Shown here: in pieces, positions 54,364 through 63,357 of the stretch
How the letters are laid out: every line of letters starts with the position of its first letter
How positions within the stretch are numbered: the first letter of the stretch is position 1
From: an uncultured Desulfuromonas sp.
GTDB lineage: Bacteria; Desulfobacterota; Desulfuromonadia; Desulfuromonadales; Desulfuromonadaceae
DNA length: 64,000 nt
Direction: 5' to 3'
Assembly: GCF_963676955.1 (NCBI RefSeq)
Contig: NZ_OY781461.1
Coordinates: 878,001-942,000 of the forward strand
Translations under genes and position numbers: made by a program
Notes under the pieces: generated by a model
Database searches by the model: none
What the model was told of the DNA's origin: nothing
The model's input: the letters and a program-made list of their open reading frames with translations, nothing else

Positions 54364-55787
54364 GACGTCACCTCCAGCAACGCCCCGGCATCACGGATCA
54401 GGTCGGCCAGTGGCTCCGGCAGCCACACGCCCAACACCACTACCATCAGTATGAAGCCGACGGGCGGCAACACGACGAGAAGCTTGTCGCGGTAGGGGCT
54501 GTCCAGCTGTGCCGCCGGTCCCTGGGTGGCCGTCAGTACCGTTGCGCCCATGCCGACGAACACCACGGCCAGTAACAGCAGCATCACCAGGCCGACGGCA
54601 ACAGCACCGTGGGCAAAGGTACCGCGCAGGATGGTGAACAGGCTCATGAACGGGCCGAACGGCGGCGAACCGGTAATCGCCAGGAATCCGGCCAGAAACA
54701 GCATGCCCGACACCGGCAGCGTGGCGATGGCGCCACGCACCTCGCACAATTTTTTGCTGCCGTAGCCGCGTTGCAGGTTGGCCACGGAGAGAAACAGTCC
54801 GCCTTTGGTCAAGGCGTTGTTGACCAGATGCAGCAAGGCGCCGAAGGTTGCCAGCTTGCCCATGCCGACACCGATGGCGAGAATGCCCATGTGTTCGACG
54901 GACGAATAGGCCAGCAGGCGTTTGATGTCGGGTTGGCGCACCATGGAGATCGCCGCCACTGCCATGGACAGCAGTCCCAAGAGCAACAATGCCTGGCGTG
55001 CCAGATCACCGTCACCGGCGGCCGTCATCAGCTGCACCGCGCGCAGAATGGCAAGGAACGCTACGCTGGTCAGGCCGCCGGCCAGCAGTGCGCCCACCAG
55101 GCCCGGCGCTTCACCGTAGGCATCGGGTTTCCAGCAGTGCAGCGGGGCCAGGCCCATCTTGGTGCCGAAACCGACCAGCACAAAGACGAAACCGCTGTGC
55201 AGCCAGGGGCGCGACAGGGTCGGTGCCGCCGCCAGCAACGCGTCGAGGCGCAAATCCACGGGCTGGATGCCGCCGACCAGGGCGGAATAAGCGATAAAAA
55301 AAATGCCGAGTAGCGCCAGGGCAATGCCGACGGAGCACAGCAACAGATATTTCCAGGTGGCTTCGATGGACAGACGGTTACGGTTGTAGTAGACCAACGG
55401 CGCGCTGGCCAGGGTGGTGGTTTCCACCGCCAGCCACAACAGACCGAGATGACGCGCCAGCACCGCCAGGGTCATGGCCGCTAGAAACACCAGCAGGCAC
55501 GGCACCATCACCCGGTTGCCGCGTGCGCGATGGTAATTGAGGTAGCCGACGGCGTACAGGGCGCAGCCGAAATAGAGCAGGCTGGTGACCAGCAACACCA
55601 GTCGCGACAGGGCATCAAGCCCGATCCAGGGACCACAGGCGGCAACGGGCCGGGTGAGCATGGTCGCGGTCATGAGCAAATGGCCGATACTGACAACGAC
55701 CAGCAACGAGGAGCGGACGCGGTACCAGGGAACCATCACTGCAAGTAGCGCCGCCACCAGAGGCAACAGGATAAGACAGATCAGCAT
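54360..55787 (-). CDS. proton-conducting membrane subunit (HyfF/NuoN-like)
   Basis: A 475-residue antiporter-like membrane protein with about 14 helices. Family marks are KMGLAPLHCWKPDAYGEAP near 215 and DIKRLLAYSSVEHMGILAIG near 290, where the lysines line the proton channel. It is the second large ion-pumping subunit of the complex, the other being at 57369-59336. It starts three bases after the HyfE-like gene. Confidence 0.9.
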   Translation of the reverse strand: MLICLILLPLVAALLAVMVPWYRVRSSLLVVVSIGHLLMTATMLTRPVAACGPWIGLDALSRLVLLVTSLLYFGCALYAVGYLNYHRARGNRVMVPCLLVFLAAMTLAVLARHLGLLWLAVETTTLASAPLVYYNRNRLSIEATWKYLLLCSVGIALALLGIFFIAYSALVGGIQPVDLRLDALLAAAPTLSRPWLHSGFVFVLVGFGTKMGLAPLHCWKPDAYGEAPGLVGALLAGGLTSVAFLAILRAVQLMTAAGDGDLARQALLLLGLLSMAVAAISMVRQPDIKRLLAYSSVEHMGILAIGVGMGKLATFGALLHLVNNALTKGGLFLSVANLQRGYGSKKLCEVRGAIATLPVSGMLFLAGFLAITGSPPFGPFMSLFTILRGTFAHGAVAVGLVMLLLLAVVFVGMGATVLTATQGPAAQLDSPYRDKLLVVLPPVGFILMVVVLGVWLPEPLADLIRDAGALLEVTS

Positions 55788-55790
55788 AAT

Positions 55791-56420
55791 CTATTCCTTC
55801 AGTGCCGTGAGTTGCTCGGTGTTAATGGTTGAAAATTCGCGGCGGATCTGGTTGATGACAATGCCCATAATGAAAATACCGACCAGTAAGTCGAGCAGCA
55901 TGCCGGCTTCCACCATCAGCGGCATGGCCTCGGACAGCATCACGGCGAAGATGAAAATACCGTTTTCCAGCATCAAATAGCCGAGGACCTGGGTCAGTGC
56001 CTTACGCCGGGTCATCAGCAGCAGAAAACCACTGAACATGGTGGTTAAAGCGACGGGCACCAGCAGACCCTGGTGATGGGCGGCGGCCAAGGGCAGCAAG
56101 TCGCTGCACAGAAACGCGCCGGCGGCGATCAGGGTGCCGAGAAACAGCGTCGCGGCAAAACCGACAAACGGCTCCATCTCGCGGCGGATGCGCACTTCGC
56201 GGATGGCACGCATGAGCAGCCAGGGGATGAAGATCCCTTTGAAGCACAGTGTGCCGCCGCCAAGGACCAGACTGTGAAGACACAGGCCATGCACCGTCAC
56301 GGGCAACAGCGCCAGCACGATACCCTGCAGGGCAATGGCATGGATGCAGGCCACCAGACGGGCAGAGCCGAGGCAGAAAAAATTGATCAGGATCACGCTT
56401 AACAGCAGCAGGTCAGTCAT
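55791..56420 (-). CDS. hydrogenase-4 component E-like membrane protein (HyfE, NuoK-related)
   Basis: A 209-residue membrane protein with six or so helices. The C-terminal part resembles NuoK (TQVLGYLMLENGIFIFAVML at about 130-150). It is a small membrane subunit next to the antiporter-like subunits. It lies 20 bases after the HyfC-like gene and three bases before the HyfF-like gene. Confidence 0.85.
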   Translation of the reverse strand: MTDLLLLSVILINFFCLGSARLVACIHAIALQGIVLALLPVTVHGLCLHSLVLGGGTLCFKGIFIPWLLMRAIREVRIRREMEPFVGFAATLFLGTLIAAGAFLCSDLLPLAAAHHQGLLVPVALTTMFSGFLLLMTRRKALTQVLGYLMLENGIFIFAVMLSEAMPLMVEAGMLLDLLVGIFIMGIVINQIRREFSTINTEQLTALKE

Positions 56421-56440
56421 CGTTTTGTTCCTTTGTTCTC

Positions 56441-57355
56441 CTATCGCAACACCAGCACCAGGGCAAAGGCGGACAACAGGGTGGTGCCGACCAGCACCTG
56501 CGGCACGCGCGGCAGGCGCAAACGCGCCATGGTCGATTCGACCACGCCGATGAGGATCGACAGCCCGATCAGACCGGCGATCAATATCAGCAGGTCGAGC
56601 ATGACCTGACCGGTGTTTACCGGCACCACCAGCCGCACCAGCAACGCACCGAGCACCAGCAGCTTCATCGCCGCGCCGTACAACACCAGACCGAAGGCGG
56701 GACCGCTGTGGTCGAGCACCATCACCTCGTGGATCATGGTCAGTTCCAGATGGGTGTTGGGATCGTCAAACGGGATGCGCGAGTTTTCCACCAGCACCAC
56801 CACGAACAGGCACACGGCGATCAAGGCCAGGGAGGGGGCGTGGCCACTGTGCCAACGTTGTGCCAGCGCCGGTCCGAACAGCTCATTGAGGGTCAGGCTG
56901 TCGGCGCCGCACGCCAGCACCAGCAAGGCGAACAACACCGTCGGTTCGGCCAGGCAGGAGAAGGTCACCTCGCGTACCGCGCCCATCCCTTCAAAGCTCG
57001 ATCCGGTGTCAAGAGCCGCCGTCGCGGTAAAGAACCGCGCCAGACCGAACAGGTAGACGAACAGCACCAGGTCACCGCGAAACGACAGCGACGCATCAAC
57101 ACCGCCGAAGGGCATCAGCTGGGCCGCCAGCAGCGGGATGACGAGACCGACCACCGGCCCGGCGAGGAACACCCAGGTGGTGGTGCGGCTGAACAGATGC
57201 TGTTTGCGCAGCAGGCGGGCCAGGTCGTAATAAGGCTGCAGCAACGGCGCACCGACCCGCCCGGCAAACAGCGCCTTGGTTTTGGCGATCACCCCCGGCA
57301 GCAGGGGGGATACGAGCAACAGCACTAAAAGATGGAGGGCAATCCGACCAGGCAT
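56441..57355 (-). CDS. hydrogenase-4 component C-like membrane protein (HyfC/NuoH-like)
   Basis: A 304-residue membrane protein of the NuoH/HyfC type that anchors the soluble arm and forms part of the quinone-side channel. The conserved loop RIPFDDPNTHLELTMIHEVM is near 205-225, with the acidic residues typical of the family. Gene order and spacing (13 bases after the HyfB-like gene) place it in the same operon. Confidence 0.9.
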   Translation of the reverse strand: MPGRIALHLLVLLLVSPLLPGVIAKTKALFAGRVGAPLLQPYYDLARLLRKQHLFSRTTTWVFLAGPVVGLVIPLLAAQLMPFGGVDASLSFRGDLVLFVYLFGLARFFTATAALDTGSSFEGMGAVREVTFSCLAEPTVLFALLVLACGADSLTLNELFGPALAQRWHSGHAPSLALIAVCLFVVVLVENSRIPFDDPNTHLELTMIHEVMVLDHSGPAFGLVLYGAAMKLLVLGALLVRLVVPVNTGQVMLDLLILIAGLIGLSILIGVVESTMARLRLPRVPQVLVGTTLLSAFALVLVLR

Positions 57356-57368
57356 CAGCGCACTCCTT

Positions 57369-59336
57369 TCACAGCTGCATCAGGACCAGAAGTCCGGTCA
57401 GGGTCAGCACAACATAGAGCAGGTAGCAGGCGACGATGCCGTTCTGCAGCCGGCGCCGCAAACGGCCGAGTTTATCGGCAACCGCGTTGAACAGCGGCCG
57501 CAGGCCGTGGTCGAGCACCACATCCGGCGTATGGCTGGAAAACTCCTGCTCGCTGGCGAACAGCCCCTCAACCCGGTCGCCGTGGCGTTCGCAGCGCAGA
57601 GTGAACTGAAACAGGCGCACCAGGCTATCGCCGAAGGAACTGGCCGTGTACTGCATGCGCGGGGCCGGAAACAGGTAGCCGCACCCCCAGGTGCCGACAT
57701 CGCGCGGTGCGGGCGCGGCCTTGCATTTGAGCCACCAAGCCATCAGCAGCAACGCGGCGATTAAAATCCAGCCAATGGCGGCCACCAGGCCGAGGGGGGC
57801 GAGTTCGGCGCTGAGCGGGATAAGCACAGGGCTGCCGGTCCAATTGTGCACGGCTCCTTCCAGCAATGTCCGCAGGCTGAGGGGGAACAGGCCGATCCAG
57901 GCACAGGCGGCCAGCAACAGTGCCATGGGCCACAGCATGGACGGCGGCGATTCATGCGCTGCGGCCGCCGCGGCGGTGCGCGGTTCACCGAGGAACACCA
58001 CGCCGAACACCTTGACGAAACAGGCCAGGGCCAGGCCGCCGATCAGGGCCAGAGCCGGTACACTGAGCATGGCGAAAGCCAGAGGCGAGGACGGGGTTTC
58101 CAGCACGCCGAAACCGCCGAGGTAGATCAGCCACTCGCTGATAAAGCCGTTAAACGGCGGCAGACCGCTGATGGCGATGGCCCCGCCGAGAAAAAACAGC
58201 CCGGTCCAATGCTGGCGTTTGAGCAGGCCGCCGCCGTGGTCGATGTCGCGGCTGCCCACGCTATGGATGACGGAACCGGCACTCAAAAACAGCAGCGATT
58301 TGAACAGGCCGTGGTTGGCGACATGCAACAGACAGCCACTCAACCCCAGCACCACCAGGGTCGGCTCACCGGCGCTGCGACCGAGCAGCGCCAGGCCAAG
58401 GCCCATGGCGATGATGCCGATGTTTTCGACACTGTGGTAGGCGAGCAGGCGCTTGATGTCGTGCTGGGCAATGGCCAGCGCCACACCGAGCACGCCGGAC
58501 ACTCCGCCCAACGCCAACAGGGTCCAGCCCCACCAGGCGGGGGTGTGGGCAAAGAACGAGGTAAAGCGCACCAGGCCGTAAATGCCGGTTTTGATCATCA
58601 CGCCCGACAGCAAGGCCGAGGCATGGCTCGGTGCCGCCGCATGGGCACCGGGCAGCCAGATGTGCAACGGCATCAATCCGGCCTTCATGCCGAAACCGAG
58701 CAGCGCCAGCACAAAGAGTAAGCTACTGCCGGTGGCGGAAAGGCTGGCGGCCAGCGGAAAGTCACTGCTGCCGCACTGCTGACCGAGCAGGGCAAACAGC
58801 CCGAACAGCGACAGCGTGCCGATATGGGTGGCGATGAGATAGATGAAACCGGCCCGGCGGACGTCGTCTTTGTCGTCCTCGGTGGTGATGAGAAAGTAGC
58901 CGGAAAGGGCCATGATCTCCCAGGCGGTGAGAAACAGCGTGGCATTGCGCGCCAGCAGCAGGACCAGCATCGCGCCGCTGATCAGGCCGTAGAACAGCCG
59001 CAGCTTGCGCGCATTCAGGGGATGTTCGGCCTGGGGCCAGTAGCGCAGGCCATAGAGGGCACCGGTGGCGACCACCAGCAGCAGCGGAGCAATAAAGGTC
59101 GCGGCGAGAGCGTCGAGCTCCAAAGCCAGCCGCCCGGCCGGCACGCGCCACGGCAGCTCAAGATGCAGGGGCTCTGCTTCCGTTACTATGGTCGCCAGCG
59201 GTAGCAGACAGCACAGCACGCCGCCGATGATCTGCCCACAGAACACGCGCTCACCGGCATTTCCCCGGTGCCAAGCCAGAGAAGGCAGGCCCGCCGTGAA
59301 AATCAAAGCAATGCCGATCAGCAGAAGGTAGACCAT
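57369..59336 (-). CDS. proton-conducting membrane subunit (HyfB/NuoL-like)
   Basis: A 655-residue antiporter-like subunit, the first gene of the operon. Start at the ATG at 59336, seven bases after GGAG. It has about 15 helices. Marks are GMKAGLMPLHIWLPGAHAAA near 215 and HDIKRLLAYHSVENIGIIAM near 290. Its promoter should lie in the 390-base gap shared with the divergent AraC-GyrI gene. Confidence 0.9.
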   Translation of the reverse strand: MVYLLLIGIALIFTAGLPSLAWHRGNAGERVFCGQIIGGVLCCLLPLATIVTEAEPLHLELPWRVPAGRLALELDALAATFIAPLLLVVATGALYGLRYWPQAEHPLNARKLRLFYGLISGAMLVLLLARNATLFLTAWEIMALSGYFLITTEDDKDDVRRAGFIYLIATHIGTLSLFGLFALLGQQCGSSDFPLAASLSATGSSLLFVLALLGFGMKAGLMPLHIWLPGAHAAAPSHASALLSGVMIKTGIYGLVRFTSFFAHTPAWWGWTLLALGGVSGVLGVALAIAQHDIKRLLAYHSVENIGIIAMGLGLALLGRSAGEPTLVVLGLSGCLLHVANHGLFKSLLFLSAGSVIHSVGSRDIDHGGGLLKRQHWTGLFFLGGAIAISGLPPFNGFISEWLIYLGGFGVLETPSSPLAFAMLSVPALALIGGLALACFVKVFGVVFLGEPRTAAAAAAHESPPSMLWPMALLLAACAWIGLFPLSLRTLLEGAVHNWTGSPVLIPLSAELAPLGLVAAIGWILIAALLLMAWWLKCKAAPAPRDVGTWGCGYLFPAPRMQYTASSFGDSLVRLFQFTLRCERHGDRVEGLFASEQEFSSHTPDVVLDHGLRPLFNAVADKLGRLRRRLQNGIVACYLLYVVLTLTGLLVLMQL

Positions 59337-59727
59337 CCCGTGACTCCATCTCCCGGGAACGTGAGATTCCTGTCCCCGGAGCACATAGCACAACATAAAA
59401 ACAATGTTCTATTTTGCTCCACCTCCTTTGGACACTACTCCTCGCAAAAAGCTGTTGTCAAGGTTCAAACAAAAAAAGCGCATCAAGGGGGGGCGGCAAG
59501 CCATGGGTCGCTTTGGCGTCCCACGGATTTTTAAAGGCGCAACAGTTCAATTTCTTGTACAAAATCGACATGATGCACTGATATGCTGATGGCAGGCGTC
59601 TCTTTTGCTCAATTCAACGCGAAAAAAGCAAGATTGGTCAGGATGTGATGGCCGTATTCCATTAGGCTGTTACCCAACCGCTGAGAAGGAAACCCAGAGG
59701 ACTAGACAGCCCATTACAGAGGTCCGC
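59337..59727. other. divergent intergenic region between hydrogenase-like operon and AraC-GyrI gene
   Basis: About 390 bases. Promoters for both units must lie here. A TTGTAC and a later TATGCT (59555-59587) are 21 bases apart, too far for a normal promoter. I see no gene. Confidence 0.45.
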
Positions 59728-60576
59728 ATGTCGCTTGCTGAACAGATCAACCGTGTCTGCACTTATGTTGTCCATCATCTGGACGAGGAACTGACCCTCG
59801 ACCAGTTGAGCCGGGTGGCCGCCGTGTCGAAATTCCATCTGCACCGCGTCTTTGCCGCCCAGACCGGCATGACTCTGTTCAAATTTATCCAACTGTCCCG
59901 GCTGCGCAAGGCTTCGTATCAACTGGCTTTCAGCAAAGACAGAAAGATTATCGACATCGCTCTCGATGCCGGATATGACAGCCCCGAAGCCTTTGCCCGA
60001 TCGTTTAAAAAAACGTTTGGCCACACTCCTTCTCAATTCAGAAAGCAACCACAATGGCTGGAGTGGCAGTTGACACAGAATCAGCTCATCCAGCCGGGAG
60101 AACGGGAAATGGATGTCACCATTGTTGAGGTGGAAGAAACCAAAGTCGCCGTACTGGAGCACTGCGGTGCGCCGGAGCGGGTGCTGGAAAGTGTCGAGAA
60201 ATTTATCCAATGGCGCAAGGAGACCGGGCTGTCGCCGGTGAAGACGAGCAAGTCGTTTGGGGTGCCCTTTCGTGATCCGAACACCGCGCCGCCCGAAGAG
60301 TTCCGCTTTGACATCTGCGGTTCCGTCGACGCGGATGTGCCGCCGAATGATTACGGTGTCAAAACCGGCACCATTCCCGGTGGACGCTGCGCCATGATCC
60401 GTCATTACGGCAGTCGCGACACCATTTCAGACAGCGTCTATTCCCTGTATCGGCAATGGCTGCCGGACAGTGGCGAGGAGTTGCGCGATTATCCGTGCTA
60501 TTTCCGCTATGTCAATCTGCTGCCGGAGGTGGATGAATGTGATCTGATTACAGAGATTTACCTGCCGATCCAGTAA
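59728..60576 (+). CDS. AraC-family regulator with GyrI-like ligand domain (Rob/SoxS-like)
   Basis: A 282-residue protein started at the ATG at 59728, five bases after AGAGG. AraC DNA-binding domain at about 5-105 (LDQLSRVAAVSKFHLHRVFAAQ; IIDIALDAGYDSPEAFARSF), then a GyrI/SbmC-like small-molecule domain about 125-282. The layout matches Rob-type regulators that answer to drugs or amphipathic compounds. It is divergent from the hydrogenase-like operon, but no evidence shows that it controls it. Confidence 0.88.
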   Translation: MSLAEQINRVCTYVVHHLDEELTLDQLSRVAAVSKFHLHRVFAAQTGMTLFKFIQLSRLRKASYQLAFSKDRKIIDIALDAGYDSPEAFARSFKKTFGHTPSQFRKQPQWLEWQLTQNQLIQPGEREMDVTIVEVEETKVAVLEHCGAPERVLESVEKFIQWRKETGLSPVKTSKSFGVPFRDPNTAPPEEFRFDICGSVDADVPPNDYGVKTGTIPGGRCAMIRHYGSRDTISDSVYSLYRQWLPDSGEELRDYPCYFRYVNLLPEVDECDLITEIYLPIQ

Positions 60577-60596
60577 TGCCGGGATGTTGTTTCGTC

Positions 60597-60648
60597 AATA
60601 AAAAGTCGCCCGGCGAAATGGATGAATTTCAGCGCATTTAGCCGGGCG
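60597..60648 (-). terminator. terminator of the TRAP/USP operon
   Basis: CGCCCGGC (60607-60614) and GCCGGGCG (60641-60648) arms form a stem. On the minus strand it is followed by CTTTTTATT. It lies 50 bases after the universal stress protein stop and may also serve the AraC-GyrI gene from the other side. Confidence 0.8.
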
Positions 60649-60697
60649 CCCACGTTTTCACAAAGGGCCTTTATAACGTGAGCTTCACGGCAGCGGC

Positions 60698-61183
60698 TTA
60701 GCCAAGAGGGATAAGCAACACCGGAATTTGAGCATGGAGCATCACGCGTTTGGCAACGCTGCCAAGAATGGCGTATTCAAGCTTATCCCGTCCGTGGGTG
60801 CCGATAATCAGCAGATCGGCACTGAACCGTTCGGCTTCGTTGAGAATGGTCGTCGCCGGAGGGCCATGATGGACCTCGATATGCTGAATGCGCGCCAGGT
60901 CTTCGGGATGGTCAGCCAGTTCCTGCTGGGCAAAGTGTTTCAGCTGCTCACGAATCTTCTCTATCGCATCGTCTTTGTGGGCCAATTCGTGCTCGGCCAA
61001 CTTATCCGTCCCCATCACCATGGAAACATAGTTGACCACGGACTGATCCACTTTAGGCAGCACGTGGAGGATCTCCACTTCTCCTTGATAGGCGCGGGCA
61101 ATACTGACGGCGTTGCGCAAAACCTGGGGCGCGCCGGCGGAAAGGTCCGTGGCAAAGAGAATTTTCTTGTAACTCGGAATCAT
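60698..61183 (-). CDS. universal stress protein (UspA family)
   Basis: A 161-residue UspA-type protein. The start at 61183 follows GGAGG, and that ribosome site overlaps the stop of the TRAP permease gene. It keeps the ATP-binding pattern GTHGRDKLEYAILGS near 130-145. Universal stress proteins next to TRAP transporters are known to regulate uptake (TeaD with TeaABC). The same link is likely here but unproven. Confidence 0.92.
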   Translation of the reverse strand: MIPSYKKILFATDLSAGAPQVLRNAVSIARAYQGEVEILHVLPKVDQSVVNYVSMVMGTDKLAEHELAHKDDAIEKIREQLKHFAQQELADHPEDLARIQHIEVHHGPPATTILNEAERFSADLLIIGTHGRDKLEYAILGSVAKRVMLHAQIPVLLIPLG

Positions 61184-61194
61184 AATCCCACCTC

Positions 61195-63279
61195 CTACGC
61201 GATGTTCGCGCGAATCTGCTGTTCGTGCTTCCGCGCCCTGGGTTTCTGAATGAGATAGATAACGGCCAACAGCCCTACGCCAAGCATGTAACACAGATAA
61301 TGGTTGTCAATACGAAGCAGGTGACCGAAGAAATCGGGCCGGAACATGATGGCGCACACTAAAAGCAGCAATCCGGTTTCATGGATGCGGTTGGACGCAA
61401 TAAACCAGCCCTGGGTGGCCGCCGCAAAGGCGCAGGTGCCGACGCAGGTCATGACGAAGATATAGACAGCCAGCGCAAAGCTGTCGATGCCGACCAGCAG
61501 GATATCGGTGTTGAAGATGAACATAAACGGCAGGACTGCGGTGCGAATGTCATAGAGAAAGCCCTGCACCCCGGTGGGGATCGGCTCGCTGCGGGCAATG
61601 GCGCTGGCGGCATAGGCGGCCAATCCCACGGGTGGCGTATCATCGGCGAGGATGCCGAAGTAGAAGCAGAACAGGTGGGCGGCGATCAGGGGGACGGCAA
61701 AGCCGTTCCAGTCAGCCAGGGTCACCAGGGCCGGAGCCGTCAGGCTGGCCATGACAATATAGTTGGCCGTGGTCGGCAGCCCCATGCCCAGGATCAGACT
61801 GGCAAACGCGACGATCCCGAGCATCAGGTAGAGATTGCCCATGCTCAAAGTGTCGATGATATCGGTGACCAGCCCGCCGAGGCCCATGGTGACGACACCG
61901 ACAACGATCCCGGCGGCAGCGGTGGCCACGGCCACGCTGACCATGTTCCGCGCGCCGGCGACCAGCCCGTCGATGATGTCGACAAAGCCCTGATACAGGG
62001 CTTGACCACGAGACTCACCGTTTCTGGCCGCGTGGAACAGATGCTGGAACAGCATGATCACCAGCAGCACCATGGTGGCACGGAACGCCGCCATGTCCGG
62101 CGAATGACGCGGTACGATCAGCTCGTAGAGCAGGTAGAGGATCGGAACCAGATAGTGAAAACCCTCAGACAAGATTTTGAAGAACACCGGGAGTTCGGCC
62201 TTGGTCAGGCCGCGCATACCTAGCTTGCCCGCTTCAATATGGGTGAGGAAAAACAACGCAATGTAGGAGGCAAAAGCCGGAATGGCCGCAGCCTTACATA
62301 CCTCCAGATACGGCAGATTAACGTACTCGGCAATGATAAATGCCGCCGCGCCCATGACCGGTGGCATCAATTGACCATTGGTGGAGACGGCCACTTCGAT
62401 GGCCGCGGCCTTTTTCGCCGGATAACCGACCTTTTTCATCAGTGGAATGGTAAAGGTGCCGGTGGTGACGACGTTGGCGATAGACGAGCCCGAAATCAGC
62501 CCGGTCAGGCCGGAAGACAGTACCGCCGCCTTGGCTGGACCGCCCTTGTAGCGTCCCAACAGGCTCATGGCCAGATCAATAAAAAAGCGACCGGCACCGG
62601 CGCGCTCAAGCAGGGCGCCAAACAGCACATAGAGAAAAACGATCTTGGCCGACACGTAAATAGGCACACCGTAGATGCCTTCCGTCGTCAAAGAGATCTG
62701 GCCGACGTAACGGTTGAGGCTGACCCCTTTGAAAGAAAGGAAATCCGGCATGTAAGGGCCGAAAAAGGCGTACAGGGTAAAGATGATGCCGATCACGGCC
62801 AGAGCCGGACCGACGACCCGCCGTGTCGCCTCCCACAGGATGATAACCAACAAACTGCCGACAATCATATCGCGGCCGTTGGGCATGCCGACACGTGCCG
62901 CCAGTCCCTCATAGTCCAAAGCGATATACAGGGCCAACAGCGTTGCCGCCAGCGCAATCACCATATCCATCACCGGAATGCGATCGGTTGCCGACAGCCA
63001 GCGCAGCCCGGGAATCCTGACCTTGCGTTTGAAGGTGGGGAACGAGATAAAAATCAGAAAAACGGCGAAGGCCAAGTGAATGGCGCGCACATAGGTGGAG
63101 TCAAGCAGCAGCCAGCTCGCCAGGGACAACTGAAACAGCGACCAGCACAGGGCAACCACCGGCACGATAAAACGCTGCCAGCCGGAGACGTGGCGCAACC
63201 CCATCTCCTCTTCTTCGACTATGCGGCGGGCTTGTTCCAACCCCTCATCAATCGGTTCCTGGTCATGTTGATCGTCCAT
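61195..63279 (-). CDS. TRAP transporter, fused 4TM/12TM permease (DctQM-like)
   Basis: A 694-residue permease in which the small and large TRAP subunits are fused, the usual arrangement with TAXI receptors. Hydrophobic helices fill about 30-660. The large-subunit mark LGMGLPTTANYIVMASLTAP is near 490. It moves organic acids or similar solutes using an ion gradient, with the TAXI receptor encoded just upstream. GGGAG stands eight bases before the ATG. Confidence 0.92.
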   Translation of the reverse strand: MDDQHDQEPIDEGLEQARRIVEEEEMGLRHVSGWQRFIVPVVALCWSLFQLSLASWLLLDSTYVRAIHLAFAVFLIFISFPTFKRKVRIPGLRWLSATDRIPVMDMVIALAATLLALYIALDYEGLAARVGMPNGRDMIVGSLLVIILWEATRRVVGPALAVIGIIFTLYAFFGPYMPDFLSFKGVSLNRYVGQISLTTEGIYGVPIYVSAKIVFLYVLFGALLERAGAGRFFIDLAMSLLGRYKGGPAKAAVLSSGLTGLISGSSIANVVTTGTFTIPLMKKVGYPAKKAAAIEVAVSTNGQLMPPVMGAAAFIIAEYVNLPYLEVCKAAAIPAFASYIALFFLTHIEAGKLGMRGLTKAELPVFFKILSEGFHYLVPILYLLYELIVPRHSPDMAAFRATMVLLVIMLFQHLFHAARNGESRGQALYQGFVDIIDGLVAGARNMVSVAVATAAAGIVVGVVTMGLGGLVTDIIDTLSMGNLYLMLGIVAFASLILGMGLPTTANYIVMASLTAPALVTLADWNGFAVPLIAAHLFCFYFGILADDTPPVGLAAYAASAIARSEPIPTGVQGFLYDIRTAVLPFMFIFNTDILLVGIDSFALAVYIFVMTCVGTCAFAAATQGWFIASNRIHETGLLLLVCAIMFRPDFFGHLLRIDNHYLCYMLGVGLLAVIYLIQKPRARKHEQQIRANIA

Positions 63280-63311
63280 GTCACTTCTCCCTGAAACACT
63301 GAAAACAAGGT

Positions 63312-63338
63312 CAGGAAGGAGTCGCGCCCTCCTTCCTG
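63312..63338 (-). promoter_or_regulatory. intergenic hairpin between TAXI receptor and permease
   Basis: Perfect ten-base arms CAGGAAGGAG and CTCCTTCCTG with a seven-base loop lie in the 78-base gap. No T-run follows. Such hairpins after binding-protein genes often protect the mRNA end and give more receptor than permease. Confidence 0.65.
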
Positions 63339-63357
63339 TCCTTGATGATAAAACGCG

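Noticed and set aside
59555-59587. Promoter for the AraC-GyrI gene (TTGTAC/TATGCT)
   Set aside because: The 21-base spacing is too long for a normal sigma-70 promoter.
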